A stretch of DNA of 64,000 nt from Rhinopithecimicrobium faecis (lineage in GTDB: Bacteria; Bacteroidota; Bacteroidia; Sphingobacteriales; Sphingobacteriaceae). Where the stretch lies: positions 62,001 to 126,000 of the forward strand of contig JAGKSB010000009.1 in NCBI GenBank assembly GCA_017942165.1, written 5' to 3'. Under the pieces are notes generated by a model. It worked only from the letters and a program-made list of their open reading frames with translations, had not been told where the DNA came from and did not search any database. Positions within the stretch are counted from its first letter, which is position 1, and each line of letters opens with the position of its first letter. Below are positions 17,365-25,960 of this stretch, piece after piece. The translations under genes were made by a program, and so were the position numbers.

Positions 17365-18399
17365 ATGCGTGAAAAATTTAGAATCTTAAGTATTGATGGT
17401 GGCGGTTTAAAAGGCTTAATTCCTTTACAGGTAATTAAAGAGATTGAGCGTATCACTGCACAGCCTATTCATAAATCTTTCGACTTAATCGCCGGAAGCT
17501 CCACGGGAGGGTTGTTAACTTGTGCCCTATTGCTTGCTGAAAATGGCGTGGAAGTTGGACAACGTAAATATAGCTTGACCGATATCGAAGATATTTTCCT
17601 GCATAAAGGCAAAGATATTTTCCCCAATTATGGGCTACTGCGCAAACTCTATAGCAGTGCACGCAACCTGATCCGCCCCCAATATAACGCCGAAAAATAT
17701 CAGGCCATTTTAGAAGACTTCTTGCAGGAGCACCGCATTAGCAGCTGCTTAAAGCCACTATTTATTTCATCTTACGACCTTCAAAGTAAAAGGCCCCTAC
17801 TCTTCACCACACGTGAGGCGAGTCGCCTAGCGGAGCTAAATGCGCGATTAGTGGATGTCTGCCGTGCCACTTCTGCGGCGCCAACCTATTTTCCAAGTTA
17901 CAGCTTCACCTATAATAGCGCGCAAGTAATTTGTGTAGATGGCGGATTAATACTCAACAACCCTGCACTCGCAGCCCTGATTGAAGTACTGGGAAATAAC
18001 ACCTACAAATATTACAATAAGCTAGAAACGGAAATATCCTTGGCAGATATTGCGGTGCTTTCCTTAGGTACTGGACTGACTGTAAGCAGCTATAACGCCA
18101 ATGCTTCGAAAAATTGGGGGCAGCTGCAATGGATCCGTAAGATCCTTGGTATTGTCATTGGCGCCCCTTCCCTACTTGTTGAAAATCAGCTCGAAACAAT
18201 CTACAACTCCTTAGGTTTAAGGAACAACTACCTACGCATCAATGTGGAAATAGATAAGAAATATGCGAAAATGGATGACTCCTCCCCGGAGACACTTTCC
18301 TACTATATCCATGAATCGCAATCTAAAATCACCCATAACCACACCCTGCAACAGCGGTTAAGAATCTTTCTTCGTGAGAATGGAATAAAAAATTTATAA
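17365..18399 (+). CDS. patatin-like phospholipase (CapV-like)
   Basis: 344 residues, cytosolic. All patatin elements are present: oxyanion loop ILSIDGGGLKGLIPLQVI (residues about 7-24), nucleophile elbow GSSTGG (Ser at about residue 46), and catalytic Asp in CVDGGLILNNPALAAL (about 193). PTYFPSYSF and VLSLGTG are also typical of the bacterial group that includes CapV and CBASS-associated lipases. Family activity is acyl hydrolysis of membrane phospholipids. No cyclic-nucleotide synthase or other CBASS gene is nearby, so a standalone role with the 151-residue partner is more likely; a defence role is only a possibility. A 57-nt gap precedes the next gene. Confidence 0.9.
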   Translation: MREKFRILSIDGGGLKGLIPLQVIKEIERITAQPIHKSFDLIAGSSTGGLLTCALLLAENGVEVGQRKYSLTDIEDIFLHKGKDIFPNYGLLRKLYSSARNLIRPQYNAEKYQAILEDFLQEHRISSCLKPLFISSYDLQSKRPLLFTTREASRLAELNARLVDVCRATSAAPTYFPSYSFTYNSAQVICVDGGLILNNPALAALIEVLGNNTYKYYNKLETEISLADIAVLSLGTGLTVSSYNANASKNWGQLQWIRKILGIVIGAPSLLVENQLETIYNSLGLRNNYLRINVEIDKKYAKMDDSSPETLSYYIHESQSKITHNHTLQQRLRIFLRENGIKNL

Positions 18400-18456
18400 G
18401 GGGCATAGAACGTAAAAATTAATGCTATTAACGCTTTTTTTTGTATTTTACCTACG

Positions 18457-18744
18457 ATGAATTATTTAACATTATTTTCCAGCATATTATTACTGGTTAG
18501 TTGTCAAAATCAACCAGCGCAAAAACTTGAAAATTTGGACAAGAAGTCCGCACGTGAGGTGACACTAACCACCGTGACAAAAGGAGACTCCGTACTCCAT
18601 ATTACAAAACAAAAAATATGGTATAATGGTGAGCAAATTGCTGAGCAAAATGATACGCTCATTACAGCAGATAAACCAAGTACTTGGGGCGGTACGGATA
18701 CCACATCTTTACGTCAGGTACCCATCTATGTAACGGTACAATAG
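18457..18744 (+). CDS. small lipoprotein of the YgiB/YgiC-like operon
   Basis: A 95-residue protein with a short signal sequence and lipobox (ILLLVSCQN, Cys16), so an envelope lipoprotein. The mature part is beta-rich with no motif I recognise (LTTVTKGDSVLHITKQKIWY). It is 2 nt upstream of the YgiB-like gene, so it belongs to the same operon and may act with it in the periplasm or outer membrane. Confidence 0.72.
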   Translation: MNYLTLFSSILLLVSCQNQPAQKLENLDKKSAREVTLTTVTKGDSVLHITKQKIWYNGEQIAEQNDTLITADKPSTWGGTDTTSLRQVPIYVTVQ

Positions 18745-18746
18745 CT

Positions 18747-19130
18747 ATGAGAAAAAAACCAGCATCAACGATAAAGCTCGTATTAATAAGCTCTATACTA
18801 GCCAGCTGCGGGCATGTCTCAGCACAAAATGCAATTAATAATGAGCAGCAAGCGGCTCCCAAGCAACGCTTATTTATGCGTGCGGATACCACGGCAGTGT
18901 ACACCGAAGTTACCGACAACTACAAGCAGCAGCAGACACGCTCCGGAGGCATGGGCTCTGCCCTACTTTGGTATATGGCCTTCCGCCATATGGGAGGAGC
19001 AATGGGCTACGCCAATAACTCCCTACACCCAAGTTCTGTTGCCGGAACAAATGTACAGAAAGCCTCCGCTTTTAAAGCGCAGCGTGGAGGATTCGGACAG
19101 ACAGTAGGTAAATCTTCAGCAAGCTCTTAA
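18747..19130 (+). CDS. YgiB-like (DUF1190-related) lipoprotein
   Basis: 127 residues from the ATG at 18747 (MRKKPASTIKLVLISSILAS), with lipobox Cys21. The open frame extends upstream to 18684, inside the previous gene, and is not preferred. Two segments recall Enterobacteriaceae YgiB: a small Gly/Met-rich membrane-proximal stretch (ALLWYMAFRHMGGAMGY) and the C-terminal tail QRGGFGQTVGKSSASS, comparable with TRGGFGESVAKQS. YgiB is the usual neighbour of the YgiC ATP-grasp protein, and here the next gene is YgiC-like with stop and start overlapping (TAATG). The assignment is supported by context plus the tail motif; overall similarity is low. Confidence 0.68.
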   Translation: MRKKPASTIKLVLISSILASCGHVSAQNAINNEQQAAPKQRLFMRADTTAVYTEVTDNYKQQQTRSGGMGSALLWYMAFRHMGGAMGYANNSLHPSSVAGTNVQKASAFKAQRGGFGQTVGKSSASS

Positions 19131-20269
19131 TGAAAATAAAAAAATTACGGTTAGACCCCAATTGGCAAGAACGCCTCGCGGCTATAGGCTTCGGCTACCA
19201 TAGCATAGATAACATCCCTTTTTGGGTGGATGATTACTACTACGAAATTAGCAATCAGCAGGCAGACACCATCTACAAAGCTACAGCAGAACTTTGGGAA
19301 ATGTGCCTGGAGGCTGTAGCCTATATTATCGAAAATAAAGCATATGAACGCTTTCAGATTCCAAATTTTATAATCCCTCATATCGAGGAGTCCTGGGAGA
19401 TGGATGTTCCCTCCATCTATGGGCGCTTTGACTTCGCCTACGACCCTGCCCACAATACGCTAAAGATGCTGGAATTTAACGCTGACACGCCGACTTCACT
19501 TTTTGAAACGGGGATTGTGCAGTGGCATTGGAAGAATCACTATTTTCCCGCCTTAACAGACCAATTTAACAGTATTCATGAGCAGCTGATAGGCAGCTGG
19601 GAAGCATTAAAGCCTCATCTTACAGGACAAACGCTCTACTTCAGCTGCCTAAAGGAAACGCTAGAAGATTTAACGAACATCGAATATCTACGTGATACAG
19701 CGATGCAAGCGGGCATCGACACGCAGCTAATTTATACCGATGATATCGGGTGGAATGGCTCCCACTTCGTAGATCTTGAAGGTAAAGCAATTCAATCAAT
19801 CTTTAAACTTTACCCTTGGGAATGGATGGTAAAGGAAGATTTTGGACAGTGTATCACCCAAGATATTTTTAAAGCCCAATGGATAGAGCCTTCCTGGAAG
19901 ATGCTTCTTTCCAATAAAGCTATTCTTCCTATTTTATGGCAGCTATTTCCGAATCACCCCCATCTATTGGCTTCTTATTTTGAGGAACAAGAACACCTTT
20001 TAAATTTTGTGAAAAAACCAATATTATCGCGTGAAGGGGCCAATGTAGCAATGTACTACAAGAATGAACTAATCTATGCTACGGATGGTGACTATGGCGA
20101 TGAGGGTTTCATCTATCAGGAATTAGCCTCATTACATAAGGAGGATACAGGATATGCCATTATTGGTAGTTGGCTTATAGGTCAGGAGCCCTGTGGTATC
20201 TCTTTTAGAGAATCTGATATGCCTATCACGACCGACAAGAGCCGTTTTATACCCCATATAATCAAGTAG
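19130..20269 (+). CDS. YgiC-like glutathionylspermidine synthase family protein (ATP-grasp)
   Basis: 379 residues. Strong family text: RLDPNWQERLAAIGFGYHSI near the start, FDFAYDPAHNTLKMLEFNAD followed by TPTS, the DDIGW motif, SIFKLYPWEWMVKED, SNKAILPILWQLFPNHP, KPILSREGANVAMY, IGSWLIGQEPCGISFRESD and the SRFIPHI end. These correspond to E. coli YgiC/YjfC, members of the glutathionylspermidine synthase family; they lack the amidase half of bifunctional Gsp and their real substrate is unsettled. It ligates an amine to a peptide-like acceptor by family analogy. Start overlaps the YgiB-like stop; the histidine kinase gene starts 7 nt after its stop. Confidence 0.92.
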   Translation: MKIKKLRLDPNWQERLAAIGFGYHSIDNIPFWVDDYYYEISNQQADTIYKATAELWEMCLEAVAYIIENKAYERFQIPNFIIPHIEESWEMDVPSIYGRFDFAYDPAHNTLKMLEFNADTPTSLFETGIVQWHWKNHYFPALTDQFNSIHEQLIGSWEALKPHLTGQTLYFSCLKETLEDLTNIEYLRDTAMQAGIDTQLIYTDDIGWNGSHFVDLEGKAIQSIFKLYPWEWMVKEDFGQCITQDIFKAQWIEPSWKMLLSNKAILPILWQLFPNHPHLLASYFEEQEHLLNFVKKPILSREGANVAMYYKNELIYATDGDYGDEGFIYQELASLHKEDTGYAIIGSWLIGQEPCGISFRESDMPITTDKSRFIPHIIK

Positions 20270-20276
20270 CATACAC

Positions 20277-22547
20277 ATGTCATCGAGAAAGCTGGTAATT
20301 GGAGCTATCCACCGTATCGTATTAATACTCCTCAGTGTTTGCTATTTCCAATTTCCTGGGAAGGCCCAGGAGATTGTAGACAAACTGAAAAGCCAGTACA
20401 ATCAGTCTGCCCCCAATAGCGCTGAAAGGTTAACACTGGCTGGAAAATATATTACGGCACTCTTTTTTAATAAGCAAGAACTCAAAGCCGCGCAAATATT
20501 AAAGGTGAATATCCAAACTGCCCTCCAGCAGGAAGACAGCAAATATGCCGCCAACTTGTACGCAATCGATGCCATGAACAATCGAATAGCGGAAAAACTT
20601 AAGGAGTCTGCAAATAGCCTACTGAAGGCCAAAGAACATGCTAACAAATCCAAAGATTTAGAAATTAAAGGCTATATCCAATATTGTGAGGGTTGGCTAA
20701 ATGTACGGAACAACAAGGAAGGAGAAGCGGTACGTAATTTCCTACAAGCTATAAAAAGCTATGAGAAATCACCCCCCTCTCCGACATTGATAGCCCGGAA
20801 ATCTTCTACCTATAAAGAGCTAACCTCCATCTATGCCAACTGGAAAGAATATAAGCTACAGGAGAAATATAGCCTTTTAGCTTTAAATTTAGCCATAGCT
20901 CAGGAAGATCCGAAAGCCATTTTTGATGCTTATATGCTGGTGGGTTATATGTATGAACAACAATATTTTGCCGATACTAGCAAGCAAAATTTACGCGACC
21001 TAGCGGAGAATTACTACCTCAAAGCGATTTATACCTACCAAAAAAATAAGGCTGAAATCCCCTTTGCATCCAACCTTTCTTTTGTAGCGAACAACTTAGC
21101 TTCCTTATATCTAAGCTCCTTTCCTGAAAGTTATTTAGAAAAGGCCATGGACTTCGCTGAATTAGCAAAAGAGCAAGGTCTTGCTTCCGAGCAGTCTTCC
21201 CATGTAGCTTCAGCCTACGGTATTATGGCAGAAATTGCCGTTAAACGAGGTAATCCGAAGCAAGCTAAGGGCTACCTCCTTTCAGCATTAGCCGAAATTA
21301 CCAAAAGCTCTGTACCCAATCAGAATATTATTCTAAGCATTTATGAAAGTCTTTCAGAAATTGCTGAAACAGAAAATAATCTGCACGAAGCAATTAAATA
21401 CCATAAGGCGTATATGGAAACTTTTAAATCCATCTTCAATCAGGAGCAGCTGGATTTAGGAAAAAGATTGGAAGCACAGTTTGATAAAGAACGCCAACAG
21501 CAGCAGCTGCTTACCATGCAGCTGGAAGCAGACAAAAAAGAACAGCAGCTAAGCCTTATGCATAGTATTAGCAAGCAGCAGCAGCAGGCATATGAAAACT
21601 TAAAACTGCTCGAGGAGAATCAACGAAAGAAATTAGAACTGACACAGCTAGAGTCTATAAAAAGAGCGCAGGAGCTAAAACTCTCGCGCCTAGAGACCTT
21701 AAGCCGCAGCCAAGATATCCTAACTTATAAAAATGAAATCTCGTATAAAGAGAAAATTAATAAGTACTATTCGGCGCTAATTATCGTATTTATCTTAGTC
21801 GTAATACTTCTTCTCTATGCCTATAAGCAGCGCTCAAAAACGCTACAACAAAATAATGAACTCTACCGACTTAGCCTAGATCAAGAGCGTCAACATGTGA
21901 AGATTGCGACCCTTACAGCGATGCTTGATGGCCAAGAAAAGGAACGTGGACGTATAGCCCGTGACTTACATGATGGCTTGGGAGGCCTACTTTCAAGCAC
22001 GAAAATAAGCCTCTCGCAAGTAAATGCCGAAGTATCCCCCTCACAAAGAGATGCGATCCAGAAATCACTCAATCAGCTGGATGTCGCTGTGGAGGAATTA
22101 CGCCGCGTAGCACATAATCTAATGCCCGATCTATTAAACAGATATGGCCTACAGGAAGCCCTACAAGACTATGCTATACGCATGTCTAATGAGAATCTTT
22201 CCGTAATCAGCCAATTTTTATATTACCAAGGTAAATTAGAAAAAGATCAGCAACTTCTGGTCTACCGCATCACACAAGAACTTGTAAACAACGCCATTAA
22301 GCATGCTTCTGCAAAGCAGATACTTATACAATTTGTGGAAGATGACACACATTATTCCTTAACCGTGGAAGATGACGGTACGGGATTTGATGTAAAGAAT
22401 GTCAGCGGAAATAATGCTGCCGGACTTTATAATATTCAAAACCGTGTGGACTTTCTAAAAGGAACTTGTAAGATAGACTCCCAATTACAAGAAGGTACAA
22501 CTGTAGAAATTATATTTCCAAAACACACAGAAACTACATTTTCATAA
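20277..22547 (+). CDS. sensor histidine kinase, NarL/LuxR-type partner, with TPR sensor
   Basis: 756 residues. A signal peptide (to about residue 30) leads to a periplasmic array of TPR-like helices (about 35-400), then a long Gln-rich coiled coil (about 400-495, QLEADKKEQQLSLMHSISKQ), a membrane helix at about 497-518 (ALIIVFILVVILLLYAY), a HisKA_3 dimerisation helix with phosphoacceptor His565 (GRIARDLHDGLGGLLSS), and a HATPase_c domain with N box QELVNNAIKHAS (about 667-678) and G box DDGTGFD. It phosphorylates the response regulator encoded 11 nt downstream. The TPR region probably senses a peptide or protein signal in the periplasm. Confidence 0.93.
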   Translation: MSSRKLVIGAIHRIVLILLSVCYFQFPGKAQEIVDKLKSQYNQSAPNSAERLTLAGKYITALFFNKQELKAAQILKVNIQTALQQEDSKYAANLYAIDAMNNRIAEKLKESANSLLKAKEHANKSKDLEIKGYIQYCEGWLNVRNNKEGEAVRNFLQAIKSYEKSPPSPTLIARKSSTYKELTSIYANWKEYKLQEKYSLLALNLAIAQEDPKAIFDAYMLVGYMYEQQYFADTSKQNLRDLAENYYLKAIYTYQKNKAEIPFASNLSFVANNLASLYLSSFPESYLEKAMDFAELAKEQGLASEQSSHVASAYGIMAEIAVKRGNPKQAKGYLLSALAEITKSSVPNQNIILSIYESLSEIAETENNLHEAIKYHKAYMETFKSIFNQEQLDLGKRLEAQFDKERQQQQLLTMQLEADKKEQQLSLMHSISKQQQQAYENLKLLEENQRKKLELTQLESIKRAQELKLSRLETLSRSQDILTYKNEISYKEKINKYYSALIIVFILVVILLLYAYKQRSKTLQQNNELYRLSLDQERQHVKIATLTAMLDGQEKERGRIARDLHDGLGGLLSSTKISLSQVNAEVSPSQRDAIQKSLNQLDVAVEELRRVAHNLMPDLLNRYGLQEALQDYAIRMSNENLSVISQFLYYQGKLEKDQQLLVYRITQELVNNAIKHASAKQILIQFVEDDTHYSLTVEDDGTGFDVKNVSGNNAAGLYNIQNRVDFLKGTCKIDSQLQEGTTVEIIFPKHTETTFS

Positions 22548-22558
22548 TTTTTTCTATC

Positions 22559-23194
22559 ATGATAAATATTGCCATTACCGACGATCATCCACTGCTTTTA
22601 GAAGGGTTAAAAAATATCCTTATTCAAGAAGATTTCTTCGACGTGGTTGGCTGTTTTCCTGATGCGCAAAGTATGCATAAGGCTTTAGCTTCGACACCTG
22701 TAGATGTGCTCCTATTGGATATCAACCTGCCAGATGCTAATAGCATCGAGCTTATAAGCCCCTTAAAAGAGAAGTACCCCACGCTGTCCATCCTTGTAAT
22801 CAGCGTTCACAACGAATACGCTGTTATTAATTCTGTTATGCAGGAAGGTGCTCAAGGTTATATCCAAAAGAATGCTTCTGTAACAGAAATTATTGCAGGC
22901 ATCCATGAAGTCATCAAAGGAAATCGCTATTTATGCGCGCAGACACGCACCATATTTGAAAGGAAAAATCAAGGTGGTCTTTCCAGTGTGCCAAAACTGA
23001 CACGTAGAGAAAAAGAAGTCCTTCAGGAAGCAGCCTCCGGACTTACGACACCGCAAATTGCGGAAAAGCTTTTTATAAGCCCCCATACTGTGGAGAGCCA
23101 TCGCAAGAATCTTATTGAAAAATTTGGCAGTAAAAATTTAAGTTCTGCCATCAAATTAGCGACGGAATACGGTATTATTCAGCCCTCATCTTAG
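22559..23194 (+). CDS. LuxR/NarL-family response regulator
   Basis: 211 residues. Receiver domain 1-120 with acidic pair Asp8/Asp9, phosphoacceptor Asp54 (VDVLLLDINLPDA), Ser in LVISVH and Lys in GYIQKNAS. The C-terminal LuxR helix-turn-helix (about 145-205) has LTRREKEVLQEAASGLTTPQ, IAEKLFISPHTVESHRKNL and IEKFGSKNLSSAI. It is the cognate partner of the TPR histidine kinase immediately upstream. Targets are not visible; the adjacent envelope operon starting at 23262 is a candidate. Confidence 0.95.
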   Translation: MINIAITDDHPLLLEGLKNILIQEDFFDVVGCFPDAQSMHKALASTPVDVLLLDINLPDANSIELISPLKEKYPTLSILVISVHNEYAVINSVMQEGAQGYIQKNASVTEIIAGIHEVIKGNRYLCAQTRTIFERKNQGGLSSVPKLTRREKEVLQEAASGLTTPQIAEKLFISPHTVESHRKNLIEKFGSKNLSSAIKLATEYGIIQPSS

Positions 23195-23238
23195 TGAAAC
23201 CACTGCTTTCGGGGATGTTTCGGCATGACCTTTGGACT

Positions 23239-23246
23239 TATCTTTG
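23239..23246 (+). promoter_or_regulatory. Bacteroidota -7 box (TATCTTTG) for the envelope operon
   Basis: TATCTTTG is an exact TAnnTTTG match 16 nt upstream of the ATG at 23262, giving a short leader. No clear -33 TTTG is present. Confidence 0.4.
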
Positions 23247-23261
23247 TGTAAATAATTGGCT

Positions 23262-23969
23262 ATGCACACAAAGAAATCATACACAAAGCGATTTAGATCA
23301 TACTTCCTACTCTTCGGCCTTATAGCATGCTGTGGCATGCTTACAAGCTGCTTTGATTTTGTGGAAGACATCAACCTTAAAAATAATGGCTCAGGAACCA
23401 TAAAATCCACACTCAACTTAAGTAAAAGTAGCAGCAAGGTGGCTTCGTTACTTAAGCTCAAACGGATTAACGGCATCGCTATTCCTTCCCAAGAAAAGAT
23501 AAAGTCAGAAACAGAAGCGATGATTCGCATCCTGAAAGCTACCCCAGGCATAAGTCAGGTAACTTACAACCTAGATTTTAAATCTTATATCGCACAGGTA
23601 TCCTGTAGTTTTAGCTCCATCACAGCCTTAAATGAATTTAATAAGACGCTAGCTTCCCACTTTAAAAGCTCCCTGGGGAATGCTAATATCTATCAGTATC
23701 AAGCTAAAAGCGGTACATTTTCCAGAACCTTTACTTCCCCAGCATCCCTTAAAAGTAAATTTAACTCCCTTTCTGAAGCTGATAGAACATATTTTCAAGA
23801 TGCCTTTTATACGCAGATAACACGTTTTGAAAAACCTATTAAATCACAACTTAACAAATCCGCAAAGATTGCTGCAAAAGGTAATGCCGTACTTACAAAA
23901 GTAAAGGCAATAGACCTTATTAGCGGTAAATCTACGCTTGCAAATACCATTACACTAACGTCAAATTAA
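23262..23969 (+). CDS. hypothetical lipoprotein, first gene of envelope operon
   Basis: 235 residues from the ATG at 23262; the longer frame uses a TTG two codons upstream. A long signal sequence ends in lipobox GMLTSC (Cys30). The mature protein begins FDFVEDINLKNNGSGTIKST, followed by mixed helices and strands and a C-terminal stretch LISGKSTLANTITL. No family recognised with certainty. It is followed 5 nt later by a related operon member, so the four genes 23262-28092 form one unit with an envelope-stress or surface role as the simplest guess. Confidence 0.75.
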   Translation: MHTKKSYTKRFRSYFLLFGLIACCGMLTSCFDFVEDINLKNNGSGTIKSTLNLSKSSSKVASLLKLKRINGIAIPSQEKIKSETEAMIRILKATPGISQVTYNLDFKSYIAQVSCSFSSITALNEFNKTLASHFKSSLGNANIYQYQAKSGTFSRTFTSPASLKSKFNSLSEADRTYFQDAFYTQITRFEKPIKSQLNKSAKIAAKGNAVLTKVKAIDLISGKSTLANTITLTSN

Positions 23970-23974
23970 CTTTT

Positions 23975-25951
23975 ATGTACACAAAGATAGTCCCATTTTT
24001 GGCCCTTGCTGCAACCAGTACGCTTCAAGTGCAAGCGCAAGAATTAACAAAAAAAATTCCTGCGAATGCACAATTTGTTGTAACCTTTAACAATAAAGCC
24101 ATTATTGAACAAAACTCCCTGGAGCTGCTAACAACTTCGCTCGCAAAATTTGGCGCGACACAAGATACCGTCACGGCAAATAAAATACTGAAAATCACCA
24201 ACCTATTACATAATGACATTAATCTTGAAAAACAAAGCTATGTTTATAGAACGGTAACGGATAGTCTGTATCATATTGGTGCCCTCCTTCCGCTGAAACC
24301 TCAACATCAGCTTGCGGAAACTTTATTCTCAAAATTTAATGCGCTAAGTCCAATCAATGGCTATGAACGTCGCATATCAAAAGATGGTAAGATATTAGCT
24401 TCCTGGAATAAGGAGTCGCTATTAATTCTTACAGGAGGTATTCAAAATGGGTATTTTGAAGATGAAGAAGTAGCTAAGCGCTATGGTCTTGACATAACCC
24501 CCTACTATTCCGCGGATGATTACGCAGAGTCAGATACAGCCTACGCTGCAGAAGGAGAGCTGGAAGAAGCCGTTGAAGCGGAAGAGACCGTTGAAGAAGC
24601 GGAGTCTTTTGAAGCAGCAGAAGCAGCTGTTGAAGCAGCCGAAGCAGCCGTTGAGGCAGTCGAAGAAGCGACTTGGATTACCTTGGAAACAGATGAAGAT
24701 GCCGCTTATCAACTTGATAGCTTAACAAACGACTCCTTATATACGGCTTACCTTGCGCGTCAAGCAACAAATGACTCCCTAAAGAACAATTTACTGGTTA
24801 ACTGGTTAGCGTCAGATTTCCAACAATTTATTGATCCAGCCAAAAATTTAGCCGCGAATAAGCAAATTGTACTTAATGATTCTAAAAATTTAGTGCGCTT
24901 TTGGTTTTCAAATTTAGATGATCTATACAAAGAGTCTTTACCTTATGGCATGTTAAGTTCTGTAATGGGTATGTCGCTGGAAAATCTACAATATGGATAC
25001 AAAGAAGCAACTTTAGACATTATTCAAGATAAGAATAAACTAAAATTTGCTGCGATCTTTCAAGTTGATGACGAGCTATACAAGGACTTCAAATCAATTT
25101 ATAGTAATAAAGCTAACAAGAAGTTTAAACAATATATTCCGCAAGATATATTAGCCTATGCTTCTATCAATGCCAGCACGGAATCCTACCTTAAGAGTAT
25201 GCCTAACTTAATAAATCGTTGGTATGCACCATTAACTGGAGAATATGCCGAAGTTGTGGAAATTGGAACTACAGCACTACAAATCGCCCTGGATGAAAAA
25301 GCCATCTCCAAGGTATTCCGTGGCGATAATGTATTCTATTTAAATGGCCTTAAAAAGGTTGATGTAACGTATACAGATTATATCTACGATGACGACTACA
25401 ACTATGAGGAAGTCACTAAAACTAAACAAGAGTATGTTCCCAACTTCCTTTGGATAGCAAGCTCTGAAGATCAACGTTTATTTAAGAAAATGGTAGAATT
25501 TGGCACCAAGAAATCTAAAATAACGGTTAAGAACGGCGTTTATAGTTTACCTAAGACTTCCAACTTAGAGGCCTTACACATCGTTTTCAAAAAAGACCTC
25601 GTATTCGTTGGCTCGGATGAAGCACAAATTCAGGCGATTCATGAAAACCGCTTTCAGGGAAGCAAAGATGCCCAGATCATAAAGGACATTTACAAGTACC
25701 CTTTCAACTTGGTAATCAATGCATCAAAGATTCCTACCGTAGCACGTCAATTAGAAATTCCTGTTAGTAAAACTTGGGAAAATACCATGGAAGAACTAGC
25801 TGGCTATGGGCAATTAAGAATGCATTCAGCACTTTTGAAAAAAAATAAATTTTACGGTGAGCTCTCCTTGGAATTACCTAAGAAAGATAAAAATGCGATG
25901 GAATATATCTTAAAGCAGCTAATTTCTACAGTAGATACTAACGACAATTAG
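23975..25951 (+). CDS. DUF4836-like secreted protein with Glu/Ala-rich insert
   Basis: 658 residues with a signal peptide (cleavage after LQVQAQ, about residue 22). The mature N-terminus LTKKIPANAQFVVTFNNKAI recalls DUF4836 (Bacteroidota envelope proteins beginning with an IPxxAxFV motif); this is tentative. Residues about 190-232 are an acidic low-complexity insert built from EAAEAAVEAAEAAVEAVEEA-like repeats. A YDDDYNYEEVTK segment near residue 470 is echoed in the next protein as YDDDFNATEEK, suggesting the two are distant relatives. It is 5 nt downstream of the lipoprotein gene. Function unknown. Confidence 0.72.
   Translation: MYTKIVPFLALAATSTLQVQAQELTKKIPANAQFVVTFNNKAIIEQNSLELLTTSLAKFGATQDTVTANKILKITNLLHNDINLEKQSYVYRTVTDSLYHIGALLPLKPQHQLAETLFSKFNALSPINGYERRISKDGKILASWNKESLLILTGGIQNGYFEDEEVAKRYGLDITPYYSADDYAESDTAYAAEGELEEAVEAEETVEEAESFEAAEAAVEAAEAAVEAVEEATWITLETDEDAAYQLDSLTNDSLYTAYLARQATNDSLKNNLLVNWLASDFQQFIDPAKNLAANKQIVLNDSKNLVRFWFSNLDDLYKESLPYGMLSSVMGMSLENLQYGYKEATLDIIQDKNKLKFAAIFQVDDELYKDFKSIYSNKANKKFKQYIPQDILAYASINASTESYLKSMPNLINRWYAPLTGEYAEVVEIGTTALQIALDEKAISKVFRGDNVFYLNGLKKVDVTYTDYIYDDDYNYEEVTKTKQEYVPNFLWIASSEDQRLFKKMVEFGTKKSKITVKNGVYSLPKTSNLEALHIVFKKDLVFVGSDEAQIQAIHENRFQGSKDAQIIKDIYKYPFNLVINASKIPTVARQLEIPVSKTWENTMEELAGYGQLRMHSALLKKNKFYGELSLELPKKDKNAMEYILKQLISTVDTNDN
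24556..24672 (+). repeat. GAAGCAGC-rich low-complexity coding repeat
   Basis: Imperfect repeats of GAAGCAGCYGTTGA-type units encode the Glu/Ala/Val-rich insert of the DUF4836-like protein. The block is likely to vary in length between strains. Confidence 0.6.
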
Positions 25952-25960
25952 GATCAATCA

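Noticed and set aside
16903..18399. CBASS operon interpretation of the patatin gene
   Set aside because: No CD-NTase, ubiquitin-like or HORMA/TRIP13 genes are adjacent; the patatin motif alone is not enough.
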